A stretch of 64,000 bases of DNA from Xylocopa sonorina. Taxonomy: Eukaryota; Arthropoda; Insecta; Hymenoptera; Apidae. This document shows positions 35,194 through 49,654 of this stretch, one piece after another. The position numbers and the translations under genes were made by a program. Numbering within the stretch: position 1 is the first letter of the stretch; the number at the start of each line of letters is the position of its first letter. The notes under the pieces were generated by a model. The model was given only the letters and a program-made list of their open reading frames with translations, was not told the origin of the DNA and did no database searches. The stretch covers positions 4,282,501-4,346,500 of the forward strand of contig NC_135199.1 of assembly GCF_050948175.1 (NCBI RefSeq). The letters run 5' to 3'.

Positions 35194-38100
35194 CTGCAGA
35201 GAAGGAAGTATAACAGTTGGTACGTAGCAGCGGCAGAGAGCGGACTGCTTCTTATTTCTCTTCGTATATACAGTTCAATAAATTGCACGTATCGTTGCGC
35301 AGTGAGTGAATATTAATTTTTCAACAACCACTTGCGAGGAATCGCGACGGAGGAAATGGAGCACATTACAGGGTATACATGTGCATAAGAAAATCACAGG
35401 TACGTTTTCAAAGTCGTATCGTTTGAAGTCAAGTAGAAAGAAAAAATTGAGCCAGTCGCGAAATGTCACGAACAAGCGTACAATCGGAACAAGAGCATCG
35501 TTCCCCCTAACCGAAGGCTTCATTAATCAAGCAACCGTCGACAGTGCGTGTGCGCGATCGAGAAAAGGAAAACGCGAACGAGCGAGATAGAAATTGACGA
35601 ACAAATGTAATTGTTCGATTAACGCGAACGATAGTCGCGGTTTAATCGGTCCGATCGTCTCGTCGGTTGACATTTGCAAATGAACAGTTCGTGCGTTGCT
35701 TCTCGGCTCGGCTCGTATCGGGCAAATCAAATTAAAAATACAGATAAAGCATCCCTGTTCGTTGGTACGCGAATGTCGTAGCGGAGATTAATTAAGATTT
35801 AGAAATCGATAATACAGTTTGTACCATTTATATGTCTCGCGACATTCCTGTTGTTTCAACGATTCCTTGTTCCAGTTTAAACCTGTTAATAATTGCCTAA
35901 GAAGCTAAGAAATCTTGCCTCGTAGCCACAGTAGGAGCAGCAACATTCAATAAGAACAGCAGTCAATCCCCTTTAATCCCACTTTAAACTTTAAACCCTC
36001 TTTCCGAACTCATACTGAAAACGATAGCTGCTCTAGAGAGCCGGCACTTTGAAATGAACACGAGAGCACCGGATTCTGAAATAAGAGCTCTAGAACGAAC
36101 GCAACAGCGACACGGGGTAGGTGAAATGGTAGATGAGGGGGAGAAAATCGCGACTCCGGATAGTTATAGACTCCGGTGCCCTCGTTTATTGGTCCTGAAG
36201 CGACGTCAGAACGCACCGAGGCGCATTAGGAAACAGCCTGTACCGTCGTTCCATTTCCCTCGGTTGCCTCGCAACCCCACAGGCGTGTTACGTAAACCGT
36301 GGCCGACGTATCGGTAGACGGTGAATCGTCTTCCCTTGCTGTTTGCGCACAGCCGACTCCATCGTTCTTCCGACTTTCCGCGGAAGCTGACGGGACGCGG
36401 CGGAGAAGACGTTTCCCAGCGATCTGCGCGCTGACACGTCGCGCCGCGCGGATCGGGACCGATCGAGCCCTGTTAAAACCGAGCCTCCTTCGCTCGATCG
36501 ATGACTTTTGTATTACACGGTGAACTCCACCTCGAACCGGAGGCGTTATCGTTCCGGCAACCGCGCGCGATCGATCAACCAAATTTCCCCGCCGCTTCGG
36601 CTGATCGTGTCAAGTAGGTTGTCGTTCCGGAGAAATCGCGTTTCCCGTTTTTCCTTTGCGATCGGATGCGGAACAATTTGACGGCAGAAAATTGTATCGA
36701 CTCGCGCGGAACGAGGGTGAGATGAAATTTGTGGTCACCTTTAGAGACGTCCCTAAAATTCATCAGGGATTTTTATTACTGCGGTGACTGCGTTCTCTCG
36801 ACGCTTCGACACTTTACGCTCGAAGAGCAACTCCCCTTCAGCTTCACGCATAAGCGATCCCCAGGTTATAGAATTTCCGAGCGTGAGTGATGATTTGCGG
36901 GATAAAAAATGGCTTTGGAGGAAAGTGTGCGACCACCATGGGGTTGGATTCTACGGGGGATACGTGGAAAAATGGCCCAGTATTTTGTATCCATGATGTC
37001 GGGTGTAAATAGCTACTTTTTCACGCTTGCCACGTGTCAGCCGATAGATTTATCAGACGCCAATAATTGCTGAACATCGATAGATTTTGAGACAGCCGCG
37101 CGGTAGTGGAATGAAACCTGCACCCTCGCAATGAAACCGGTCGTAAATCGAGCCGCTTCGATTCCAGGCCTCCCGTTGCAACTAACAGATTTCTCGCAAC
37201 GAGCCCTCAATTTTCCCTTCTCTTTCGAACTGTTAGCGATACGGTTACTAAAGTCACCGAAGACAGAGTATCGAAAATATTAATCTCATCTGACGAATAC
37301 GAACATTTCATTTATTCCCTGTTAATCACGAGAAGAGTACACAGTCAAGTTTCGACGAGGAACAAAAGAAGAGAACCCATTATCCTTTCGCTTCTCTCGT
37401 TCCTTCCGCGAATCTACATCGAATCTCCATCTCTCGGTTCCACAAGCCTTTACTCACCGCGCGCGAGACTTGTACACACGAATCACGACGGAGATCGATC
37501 GTGCCTTTTCGAGTTACGTCGCCATCCAGGCATCCGTGAAATCTATTTTTCCCATTGTTTGCCTCCCGCGTGACGGTTCCTTCGCCGTCAATCGTGGAAA
37601 CCGCGGCGAGGAATCGCTGGCTCGATTCGCCAGCACGGCGATAGGAAGGAAAAAAAGAGGAAAGGGAGGAAGAGGCAGAGAGGCGCGGAATAATACCGAG
37701 GAGAGAACGAACGGGGGTTGGGAACGAGGTGGCGCGCCGGCTCAATGGCGTTTTCGCGGAAAGCTACATGCGAGGTAGGTGTGCCGAACTCGCGGCGCAC
37801 TTCGGGAGGGAGACCAATTATTTTCGAGTGGAAAAACGCGGTGGAAGCCTCCGCTAAAGAGATTCGAGGACGGCAATGGTTTGGTCGGAGCGCGCGGGGG
37901 TGCGCGGAGCGGCCGGAAGTGCGTCTTTTATTGCTCGGTTATTTCCGTACGACTGAACGAACGACTCGTGCGTGACTATCGCGGATCAGCCGCGTCCGCG
38001 TGGCATTCTTCGGGACGCAGGACGAATATCGAAAAGCGTAGTGCTGGATGACAAAGGGGCGCTGACGTTCAAAGCGTGGCTCCGAGCGTCGATTGTCAGA

Positions 38101-41100
38101 GATGACAGTCGATGATCGCATTTGAGAATTCGTCGAGAGCAGGTTTTCGTCGGGGGAAAAAACTGACGTCCACCGCCACCCTCCCCCAGCGATCATCCCC
38201 CGTAGACGCGTACTTCTGCGCGTTCGCGAAACCGTGAATTAATCGAACCCCCGTCAATGGTATTTAATCTCGCCTTTGTTTATTCGCGCTCGTGCTCCGA
38301 GAGCTGAAGCCTCTGATAGCTGTCTGATATTTATCAGACGAGGCTGGAACGGGCAATAAGGAAGCCCCGGAAAGTGATTACCCTGACGCTGATTTTGCAG
38401 TTTCCGCTCGAAAGACTGAAAGCGTGTCGAGTTTAGTTAGAGCTTGGGAACAGACGTACGAGTGAACACGTGTCTGTATTTTTGTTATCGAATAAATATC
38501 CTGCGTTAAGCATTTTAAAAAGGTAAATAGAAAAAAGAATAGTTACACGTGAAATAGAATTATTAACACGGTAGGAAGAAGCGTTGGCTGTAATAAAATG
38601 AAGAACAAACAGAATTAAGACGAAGCGGGAATACCAACGTCGCCAAGTTTTTCCCTTATTTACACTGGGGTGGTTAATCTGCGAAAGATGTCGCGATAGG
38701 ACGTAAATGGAGTGGCGAGGATATTCAAAGCCGGTGAATTTCGTTAACGCCGTGGGACACGCTTAATGCAGGATAGCTCCTCCGGTAACCAGTGTCTGGA
38801 TGGTCCAACTCAGCACTTTGATATTTCTTTGAATAGAGATCTGTGTCGCGCGATAGTCCCCCGTATAAAAGCAGCGAACCAGGAAAAGAGGAAATCCTTC
38901 TATCTTTCTACCTTGCGCACTATTTGACACGATCGCTGACAGCACACAGCCTGCCGCACCCTTTTCTACCGCGCCTCCTGCCTCCCCTCTTCACGGCCTT
39001 CGACATCAAAGAAATCACGATTCGTATAATGAGACGCGTTCGGAGAACGAAGGCTCGGGATCCGAAATGCGAACGAGATGATAGCTACGCGATACGAAAT
39101 AAGTAATGTAAAAGTGTTGTAACGGGACGAAGTAGAACGGGGATGTTTTTACAACTCGTATTTTACGTTTCTCGCGTTCATTCTTTAATTTGTCTGAAAC
39201 ACTTGTTGAAAAGTTTGAGCGAATATAAATTAGAAAATTTATTTTTCGCGTAAGATCTTTACACAATTTCCCTCTAGCACTATTATTCTTCCTCCCGCGT
39301 TTCGAAACTTTATAATAAGTTTGAAATATCCCGCGCCCGCTTCATCCCTTCTGTTTAAGTAACGTAAAACGCGCTAAAAACTTGCAACTCCCGCGAAATC
39401 TGGATCAATCCCTCCCTATTACCCAAGGTAAAGCGGGGATTACAAAGTTATCGACGTTTTCGTCGAGTAATCGCTCGCGAAGACACGGTGTTCCCGTTCC
39501 GAGTATCACGCGCCGATCGCGCTACGCGATCACGAACTAATTATCGTTAAGCAGATTGGCTGGATTGAAATTTAACGAGGCAAAGATGCTTGGACGGGGA
39601 ATTGGAAACCGATACGCGCGGCTCGTCGAAGGATTCTCGGCTGCGTTAGATAATCCGTACGCCGCGGTAACATGCGTTCGTCGTTTACGCGGTTGGCACC
39701 ACCCCCTACGATCCGTTCCTCGAGTTGCACAAGTGAGAATCACTACCAGCTATTCCGGTATCGGTTTATACCTCGTGATGGATTAACGATTCGCTGAGAA
39801 TCGTTTCACGACGAATATCGCGATGCGCAGAAGCTCTGACTCGCTACGACTTGCCTTGTGAAAGGGTTGATCGTGAGCTCTCGTAGGTAATGGATCAGTC
39901 AAATTTACGACGTAGCCTGGATGAACGCTTACAAAGCAGCTTTGGTAAAAGATTTTTACCACGTTTTAATTATATTTTTTAATTATTTGTTTAGTTTTGG
40001 TTCAGAAAGCAATTTGTAAGTTGGAATGTTTACAAAATGTTTAATAAAAAAGAAGATGTGTGGGGATACAAAATTCGAATATTGCAGCACGTTTCAATTC
40101 GATATTCTATCAGTTCCATCTAAACAGAGACACAATACGGCTGTATTCAGATCTATCAACGAGATGCCAAATTCAAGGCATGCGCGGGTTACTAAATGGA
40201 AAATGTTTGAAGGGTGAACACGGGAACGCGCATCCGTCCCCGGCTAAATTGTCATGTACACGTTAAATGCCTCCCCTTTTCTTTCACCGTTACACTCACA
40301 ATTCACTCGTTATCCGAATTCTTTTCACTTCGTATCGTGCACTTCCAACTGTTTCACCGTTTCGCACAATAGAAACCGTACCAGCGTGCGCGGGGTACAA
40401 TAAAAACGAAGCGCGACAAAAATATCTCAAAACTATGAAATAACAGACAAGAATTCCGACTCGTCTATTTCCGTCTGATATCCATCGATGGAGCAAAAGA
40501 AAATTCATGAATCGTACACACGAGAGCGTAGAGGAGTTACGCGATCGTGGAGTTACGCAGCAATGGACAAACGATATAGGGTAGATAAAAATCCGGGGAG
40601 TTGAACTCAATTTTCCGCGTTAATCCGAGCAACGAGCAAGTCGAAACGAGAATAGAGGCCTGATCGCTTAATATTCATAGAGACGCGACAGGGAAGTCGG
40701 CGTTTCTCTCTGATTAGTACGCAGCTTTAAGGGTGTTTTTACTTCGGAACGTTTTACTCGGCATGGATCGTATGGAAAGGCGCTCTCCAGTCCAGATACT
40801 CCATGGCTACGTGAACTTCCTACGGTATACATAGTAACGAGCGCCGCGTCACAAAGAATTTCATCAGTATCAGCATTTATTAGCATGATAATGGTGTTTC
40901 TGGAACAACGACACATCATGCACGGTGTACGTCCAGCGAAAGGTGGCTATTAGAACGTCCGCCCGGTCGGAGGTTGGGAAGATCGATGGCTCCGAGAACC
41001 AAATTGCTCGGTGCACCCGTGGCGCAAACGAATTTGATTCAGATTCGAATTTATCGCGGCAAATCGAGTGATTACCAAAGTTGAATTTATTGCAGTAGAG

Positions 41101-44100
41101 CCTCGATTATACCATTATGCCCCTATTGATACAGTCCGCGAGAATAATCGAATATCTTCAGAAACATTTCATAAATATCGATATTAAACGAAGAGCCTCG
41201 AACACTGAGTTGGCAACGTTTTTCCGATCGATCGATCTTCCGATAATCAAGGTTCCATTGTGTCAAAAAGTTTGTAATCGCCGCGAATTCAATATCGAAT
41301 TATGCAATATTCATCGTCCTCGGATATCCGTAAATGGAAGCTTAATGGTGATCAGTCTAAAATCGCAAATCGAATTCACGCAATCTATTCCATTAGTAGA
41401 CGATGAATAAGATTCAGTTCTGTCGTCAAATTCTCGGGACCTCGGTTTTTAACGTCTTCTGTCGCAGCGACGGCGACGAGCTTCGTATCGAGTAATCGGC
41501 ATAATAATTCCGTTTAACAGCCGGACGAAAGCACAACGGAAAACTTGCCTTATTCCCCCGTTACCGCTTGTATAGGCTGACTTCGCCAGCTTTTCCCATC
41601 GACTGTAAAACGATTACGTCATTCGAGCCCTTGTGCTCGCACCTGCTCTCGACTTCGATCGTCTTCAGGGAATTTCGCTGAGACCGACGTAACGACCGAC
41701 GAGTTTAAGTGGCCGGTCCCTTTGGTGGATGGTCGCGCAACCGTACCAGCAGGCCGTTCGTCGATATTCCCGCTCCTCGATAAATAATGTCGAACCCGCT
41801 ATTTCTGTCGACCAGTTGAATAATCGAACGCGATGAACGTTTAATCCTTGAAAGAGTTGCGAGTCGGTGATTTCGAATTAGTTCGTAACGAAGCGAAAGC
41901 ACTTACCGATCGCAAGCCATTCGGAGGTTAATTATTTACGTAGATACCATTGTACGTCAATTCGAATATTCGATCGTAAAACATGGTTGAAATTTACAAG
42001 CTCGATAATTGGAAGCAAAAAGCTTAACATAATTCGATAAAAGAAGCGGTATTCTGTTCTATGGAGTAAATAAAACGACGAAACATCGTCCGTTTATTTC
42101 GAGTGGCAAGCTCTAAAAATATCGGATGAATGTCCTGAAAGCTGGTAACAGCGGCAAGAAAAAGGTATTCAATGCGTTGCTTCCACAGTGAACGGGATAA
42201 AAAGCTTCATCGTTGATAAAAGAACAGCCGATCGAACGGTAATTAATATCGGTGGGCCGCCAGACAATCGGCTGGCTTAATTACGACGTCGATCGCTATT
42301 CTTTTTGTTAATTCTGCCATTCTCGAATAGCTGCAATATTTATGCGCCAAAGATCCCCCTGAAAAATCCTACGAGAACGCATTCATCGCCGAGTCCAGAT
42401 TCGTTCTCCGTTAAATTATAGTAAAAAATACTCGAATGCTTAAGTACCGATTTATACCACTAGCAGAGTAATTACCAACATGGAAGGCAGGAAGTGTACT
42501 TAGACCTAGACAGAATTCAGAGACTAGACAAAACATATTCGAGTTTTGGTGCACACTTAAACATCGCAGTTCACGCTTCCGACATCATTAAGAAAACATT
42601 CGCACAAAACGTGTTTAACACTTCACCGTGGGATATCAGACAGTAATTGATATTGTAAAGTTAACTTTCGCGTGACTTCACTGCGAAAGGGAAGGAGCTT
42701 CTTGTTATTTCACGATCCACATTCGGATCACTGTTTCGTCGTTGCATCCCACTTTTGACAACTATTCACACTGGAAGTACCAGACATAGCAAACCGCACT
42801 TGGTAGTGGCAAGTTAACTTCGTCAAGTTTTCAATGGAAACATACGAACATTATTGCTGTTCCACGATGAAGTTTCGGTGGCAAGTGTTGTTACTTTATC
42901 GTATAAAGCAAAAACACTTTGCGACCGCATAAAAATATCTGTAAGATTCACAATATAAATATCTTTCGATTAACAATAAATTGCTAACTAATATCTTGTA
43001 AATTCTAACAAATTCCAGGTTCCTCGTTAATTCGATGTCACAAACAGCCATCGCCATAGACCAGCTGGTAGTCTACGCTAATCGCAACGCAATGGTAACC
43101 CACCGTCTGATTAAAAGAACGACAAGTAGAACGAGTCAACGGCTGACAATCGAGTCGCATCCTCTCGCGATTTCGAAGCGGTCGATTAACGTTTACCGAT
43201 GCGTAGCCGGTAATAAGCTCGACGGGCGATCGTCGCATTAAAATCCGGCATTCATGGTCGTGACTCCGGTATTGTTTGGGCGATGTTGATGCGGAAGCGG
43301 CTCCGTCGGGGGTTGAATGCGGATTTTATGCGGGAAAGTTTAAACGGTACGGATTTAATGGGACGGCCTCCGTGTAAGCCGGCAGCCGGAAGAACATTCG
43401 GCCGGGCATTATGAACCGGGCATGGATCGTCTACGGGACGAAAATTGCCGACGAATCGTTTTCCGCGTGGCGGAGTAAACGGCTGAGCATTTTTTCGTTC
43501 GAAACAACCGGAGTTCGACGATACCGTTGCGCCTCCGTAGAATGCAAACTACGATCGTTCGGCTCTCGTGTCCGAGCAATAAATCCGCGCAGAGTCCTTT
43601 TTACCGTTGGTCGAATCGCTCCAAGTATCATTATTATTTCGAGGCGTTTCGCTCGACTTTACAATCGAACGGAAAACCACTAGCATTCAACGAACGTTAG
43701 TTCTACGAACCATGGTAAGTAACGCAGGTATACAGTGAGAATTATAATTACTCCTGAACGACACGCGAACTGCCTAATAACACATGGCGGAGAATTACAA
43801 AATAGTCGGGTAATTAACTGTCGGCTACCACGACCGCGTTGTTCGACTTCGATAATAAGTAGCTGTCAGCGACAATAAATAGAGGCGGCGCGAAATAATT
43901 AAGTTGACGTGTTAATTTTACGAGCGGAACGAATCGCGTGAATTTGGTATCCAATCAAAACTTGGACCCTGGTACTGGCCAGGTTTCGCGACGAGAGGAC
44001 GTTTAATGGGATCGATAACGTCCCTGCCAGGGAGCGGTGTTTCCGTATAAATTCACCTGTGCTCGGCCGGACCGAAACAGACGTTAACCCGTCGAAATCC

Positions 44101-45547
44101 GAACAGGCGATCGTATCGTTTTTAAGTGCGAATTGCACCCCGACGATCGCATAAATATTTAGCCGCGCGTGGCTCGCGGGGTTAGTGCGTGCGCGCACCC
44201 CTATTGTTCTAATTAAGATCGCTCGGGGGAAAAACGATTTGCTCGCGGTTGTGCGCCGCTCTTCGGGCAAAATAACTGCATTTCACGTTTCAATGCTTCG
44301 ATATCCGTTCAGACTGGTTCGGATAATTCTTCGAGCAATATTCATCGCCACCGGGGGTATATTTTCAGAAGCGTCCGTCGTGCGTGCAACTCTTTCTCCC
44401 ACGTATTCGCCGTTGAAAACTCTCCGCTACCGTTACTATTCTTAAATCGAATTAACCACTGACACTGTAATCATCGAAATAAAAAATTGCCCGGGTGTCG
44501 TACAATTATATTGAATTGTTAAACGCGAGTTCGCTCGGAAGCTTGGACGTTCGCGTGGACGCTCGTGTCAACGATCGGGGACAATTAACAATCGAACGAT
44601 AAGGGACAAAGACAGTTTCACGTGGAGATATCCAGCGGCGGAGGACGCGACGCGGCACAGTTTCGAACGATTGAACGTCCCTCGTTCCCAGGGCCGGGTC
44701 AACGAGGGCCATAAATCAAGAAACGAACAATGGTATAGAGGCGTCCAATCAATTAGATGCGTTCGCGAGAAAAATGGCTCCGGCAATTCGAAACGCTCGT
44801 TACTTGGCCCCGTAACGAGCGAACTGACGTCCCGAAGTCCCGGGACGCGAAAACACGCGCGGCCAGTTGTTGTCAAAAACGAATCGCCCGTAAAATCCTT
44901 CGCGCGGCTATAAATTTCCAATTAAGTTCGACGATGCGACGCGGCAGGTAGTTCACGGTGCGCGCCGCCGCGACACCACGCCGAGCGTATTAACTCGTTA
45001 TTAATACGGGGGAAACGTTCCTTGACAGCATTTTTCGAACTGTTGACCCTGCACTCCTAGATGGAATATTGCGTTCGATATCTTATCTCGTCGCAAATTT
45101 ATCGCTTTCAATAACCGGAAGGAGTTTAGAGCGATCGAATTAAAGTAAATCGATTTCCATAGACGCGCTCCTCTTCGCGCGGTTGTATAAAAGCATCGAA
45201 TATCAGCAATTTTATGGACGCGACTCGGGCGAACTTTGGCTAATCTATAAACGCGCAGTTAGAAAATCACCTTCCGACCCGTCGAAAGTTCGACGCGAGT
45301 GATAAACAGGCTGACGAAAATCGGGTCGTCACCGGTACCTCGGATCAATTGGCAATTAACCCTCTTCCCTGCGATGGACTTTATGAAATCTCGATTCGAT
45401 TACAACGAAGTATGTGGCGGAGACGTGGGAGATTGGACGTCGCCGTTTCTAACAGCGGAAAATTGGAAATTTACCTAAGCAATTTGCCAGGCGCTTGATT
45501 CTGTCGTCGCGCGGCGCTCGTGGCAATTCTTCATTATCCGCAAGTGG

Positions 45548-46330
45548 ATGGTTACGCTGGCATTCTGGATTCGAAATGCTACCCGCGGTGTCAATTCTCG
45601 TTTCAGCTTCCTTCCCTCTCTCACTTTCTTATCTTCGCCGCGGGCCGTCGACGAGATGACGATATTAAGAACGACATTTCTCACAATTCTTCAAGTTCTA
45701 TTTAGCAAATATGAAAAATTCCGCTCTGTTCGCATTTCGAGATTTAATTACGCGAATTCTCGCTCGATTAAATCGCCATTGTCCACAAGCATGGATGTTA
45801 ATAAAGCAGCGGAGCAGAGGTCCCCGAAAAATATAGGGAGTTCGATTTTACACGGTGGCAGTAGCATCGGGTGTCCGAGTGAAAGCCAGGAGAACACCCT
45901 GTCGAAGTGGGGGATGTGCGCGAACATGGAACTCGGAAAGGGATGGAAAGAAAGAGGTGTAAAATGGCTAGGCATCAGTCAAGCATTGAGGACACCAGAT
46001 AGAGACGTATTGGGGGAGCGGGACAAAAAGGCATTGTCGTGCAACCACCGTGGGTTGGGTTCTGTCTGTTGTCACCTCCGACCTTCTTCCACGCTGCTGT
46101 CGTCGGTCGGGCCTACGCGCGAATCGTCAACAGAGGCCAGGGCGCAGAATGGATTTCATCGTCGGATGGAATTGCGCGGGACGCTTGAAATCGCCGTCAA
46201 TTATTCCGCACAATCGACCGATCTGGCAAGTAGCACTCGGATCGCGAGGCCACGAGCCAGCTTCCGTCGTTCTATTACGACGATTGGTCTAATTTTTAAA
46301 CTTTGCCCGATTCGCTCGAGATTGAAATAA
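45548..46330 (+). other. Longest host open frame (260 codons), status doubtful
   Basis: An ATG-initiated frame of 260 codons. A frame of this length is somewhat long for chance in this composition, which is the only reason to list it. The translation is rich in Ser and Arg with scattered Cys and has no domain, signal peptide or repeat that I recognise. No TATA box, splice site or AATAAA clearly frames it. It could be a species-specific gene, a long exon of a non-coding RNA, or chance. Confidence 0.12.
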
Positions 46331-49300
46331 AGCGAAACGAAAGTGGTTAGAAATGAACTGATTAGTATTATCGAACGTCTATATTAAAATTTTCGAACGG
46401 CTTGTCTAGCTTTTTTCTTTCGCCATTCAAGAGGAGGAACATTGGCGGTGATTAGGAAACTTTTCAAATACGTATTCAAATTCTTGGCAACTCTAAAAAC
46501 TGTGCTCCAGTTTTTTGATTTTTATCAAATATACAGAAGAAATAAAGTGTTTGACGCTGATTGCTAAAATAAAACAAGGCCATCTGCTCGAATATAAAAT
46601 GTTTTTAACATAATCTAATTATTCAGAGAATTGCTGCATCTATAAGTAACTCGGGATACTCTACCGTTTAGATCAACGATCGGGAGAGACCGGGAGAGAA
46701 AATATCCCAGCAGGAAATATCCGCAACCATTTTTTATGCATAACAGAAGTCAGAACCCCTCGTCACAGTTCTCTATTTCCAGTTTAACATCTGGAACAGT
46801 GTGATATTAGAAATCGGGTCAGCGGTGGTCCAGATTCCACGGGTATTGTTGCAGCTTCCCCCGAAACATTTAACAGAGTGAAAAAAAAAGGAGAGGAGAA
46901 AGAAAGGAGGCTATCGCTGCGTATCTCGACAGCCGCCCCATTCTTTGTCCGCGAGTATCATCAAAACATCGGGCCGAGTGGCGACGCGCTCATTTTCCCA
47001 TTTTATCGCGCGACGATATCGCCAACTTGGAACGTTTCCCGTGGAACTTTCGTTACAGTTCTGCGGTTCGTCCCGCCGCGACGTACGTGTTCCGAGTCGA
47101 ACTATTAAGATCGACATCCATCACTGTCGAACGGAATCGATACGAAAGACCATGCAGCCTCGTCGGTTAATCGACCAAGAAAAACTACCGTCAAGTCTAA
47201 AGAAAAGTTCCCCGAACCATCATAAATTTCTGCAACGAGATAAACTTTGACAACGACTCCTGCTCGTACGAAATGATTCTACTCGAACTGCTCTAGCGTT
47301 TCATTAATCTTTCCCGCTGCAGAGTATTCAAGAGGAACGATGAAGAAGTGTTTCTCGTTGTTCGACTTTACCAAATAAAATGATCACCCTCAAATTGTGA
47401 TTTATAGACGGCCCTGTTTCGTATTTACCAACGCTTTCGGACAGGTGGTAAAGTATCTCAGGGATGCGCGTGAAATTGATCAAACCGCCCGAGGAATCTT
47501 TTACATTAGCAATTTCAAAGCTCCGCTTTAAATTCCACCCTCTTTGTTTCCCACAATTTTCCGTTCTACTTCCAGAAAGTTGTATCGAGCTGCGACCTCG
47601 TGCAGCTGCAGAGCACATTTCTCCTTCACGTCCGTACAATAAAGAGGGTCCATTACCATTCCAACTATTAACTAAAGAGGAGAAGTTCTTCACACTTCGT
47701 TTCGGTCGAGAGATTTTTCATTTAATCCTTCGCCCTCGAATGCATAAAGTAGCACGCGTCGCAAGCGCCTCGCTATTTTGCCCCGCAAATACGCGCATTA
47801 TAGAAAAATTTTATACGCCAAAAGTGGCTGCGAACTCGCGAAAGTGTGCTAATAAAGTTTTTTCATTCCTTCCGCTCCCTACATTGGGCAGAAATATTCC
47901 ACGACGGAACAATGCCGTTTCAAAAACACGCCACTCGTTCGTACCCGTACATCTCGAAGCTGTAATGCTGTTTATGTTACGTGTTATTACAGGCACGGGC
48001 CGCTCGTTCGTTCGCGGCGTAGCGTGAAAGTAATTACAAACGAAGGAAGTAACAAATTGTTCCGCGGGACAGCCGCGCAATAAACTGCGCCGAGTATTTT
48101 AAGTAGTCGGGTCATTTCATTGTCAGACGGGGGCAGCGTAACTCGAGGAAGCGATTCCACGTTCGAAAAACGACGTCTACCTTTACGTCTTCCCGCTCTC
48201 TATTTTATCGTCGACGTTTTCGTAACTAGTCTAGACGGTCCACCATCCGCGTAAACCGTTTTTTTATCGTTCCTTGCCGCGTTTTACAACGGTGTCGAGT
48301 AAACCGTTACGTATTTCTTTACGCGTTCACCGCCGAAAACGTACGCATCGCCACGCGTACCGACGGCGAGAAGAAAGCGTAAAAACACTCGAAAGTTTCC
48401 TGCGAAAGCGGCTGCTCTTCCTTTACGTCTTACGTTTCAGACGAGCTTTACACGCTACTCGAAACGACGGTAAACCCTTCCGCGCGCACGGGCAATGCCT
48501 TTATTTCCGCCTCTATAAAGTTACGAAATACCCGAGGGATAGCAATTTTTTTTTTTTCTTTCACGGATCCCTATCCCTCTGCGAACCCTATATTCGCCAC
48601 CAGGCCGTAATTGTTCGAGCGAGTGATTAAAAGAGAATTTTTCATCGCCAGGCGGGGCACGGCGAGGTTTTCGACGTCACTGCAATAAAGTAATATCGAA
48701 TTCGAGACACGGCGGAGAATTCCGGGAATGTTCGATAAAGTGACCGGTGACCAACGTGAACGGGATCGTACCGAAGAGTAAACGCGAAACGAGTCCATGT
48801 ATCGCAATCTGGGAGGGATTTTCTTTTCCCGTCGCGTGTCCTCGGGCTAATTTCTAAAATCCGATAAACATCGGGGGTTCGCCGTGCGGGTCGCGGGGTA
48901 TTGACAGGGGATGAAAGTACGATGGGCTAAGGAAATTACTTCTTGAAAATCCCGGCGTGGAAACGTGAGCAGAGCCGGTGGAAGACTCGAAGGAGCGATT
49001 TTCAGGATTGCCCGGAAAATCAATAGCTATCCGTGCTTTAGCCGGCTAACAACGGTCTCCTGACGAAGGATTCTTTGTGCTATTCCAAGACCCCGCCTCG
49101 GAGGCACAGTCGATAATTGAAAATATTGATTCGCGGGCATGCGTTCCCTCCAATACGTCTCGTTTGCCGCGAGTCGTTACAGGGGACCAGGAAAGCGGCT
49201 ACTCTCTTCTCGTCTTTCCTTTTTATTTTTCTGTTTTTTTTTTTTTCTCCACCCCCACGTTGCATTTCTTGAATCAACGTCGTCAACTCCATCTGCGGGG

Positions 49301-49639
49301 ACACACATCTAACATGCGACCTGTATCAGCGTTTCCATTTATTCAACGATTTATTCAGAGCGCGCCACGGATCCTACCCCTGCCTCGTTTCTCCTTTTGT
49401 CCCTGTAAACACCGACGAAATGACGTAGCAATCGCTTTACGCTGTAATCATCGTTCCACCGTTGACGGTTGATGCATCGAGTCATTGTTACGTGTTTGCG
49501 CTTTTGTTCCCCCCTTCGAAAGTGCAGTGTAACTCGTTGGGCCGTAACGGGTTCGTATCTGTATTCATTGTCCGGATATTCTTTTATAATTTATGGTTAG
49601 CGTTGATTGCTTTTTAATGAGAAAGAACGGATACGCGTT

Positions 49640-49654
49640 GCCGCCGCCGCCGCC
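49640..49654. repeat. (GCC)5 repeat
   Basis: Five perfect GCC units; simple sequence. Confidence 0.7.

Noticed and set aside
41571..41610. Small - strand exon-like segment with acceptor ttttacag
   Set aside because: Only about 13 codons, weak donor, not linkable to another exon.
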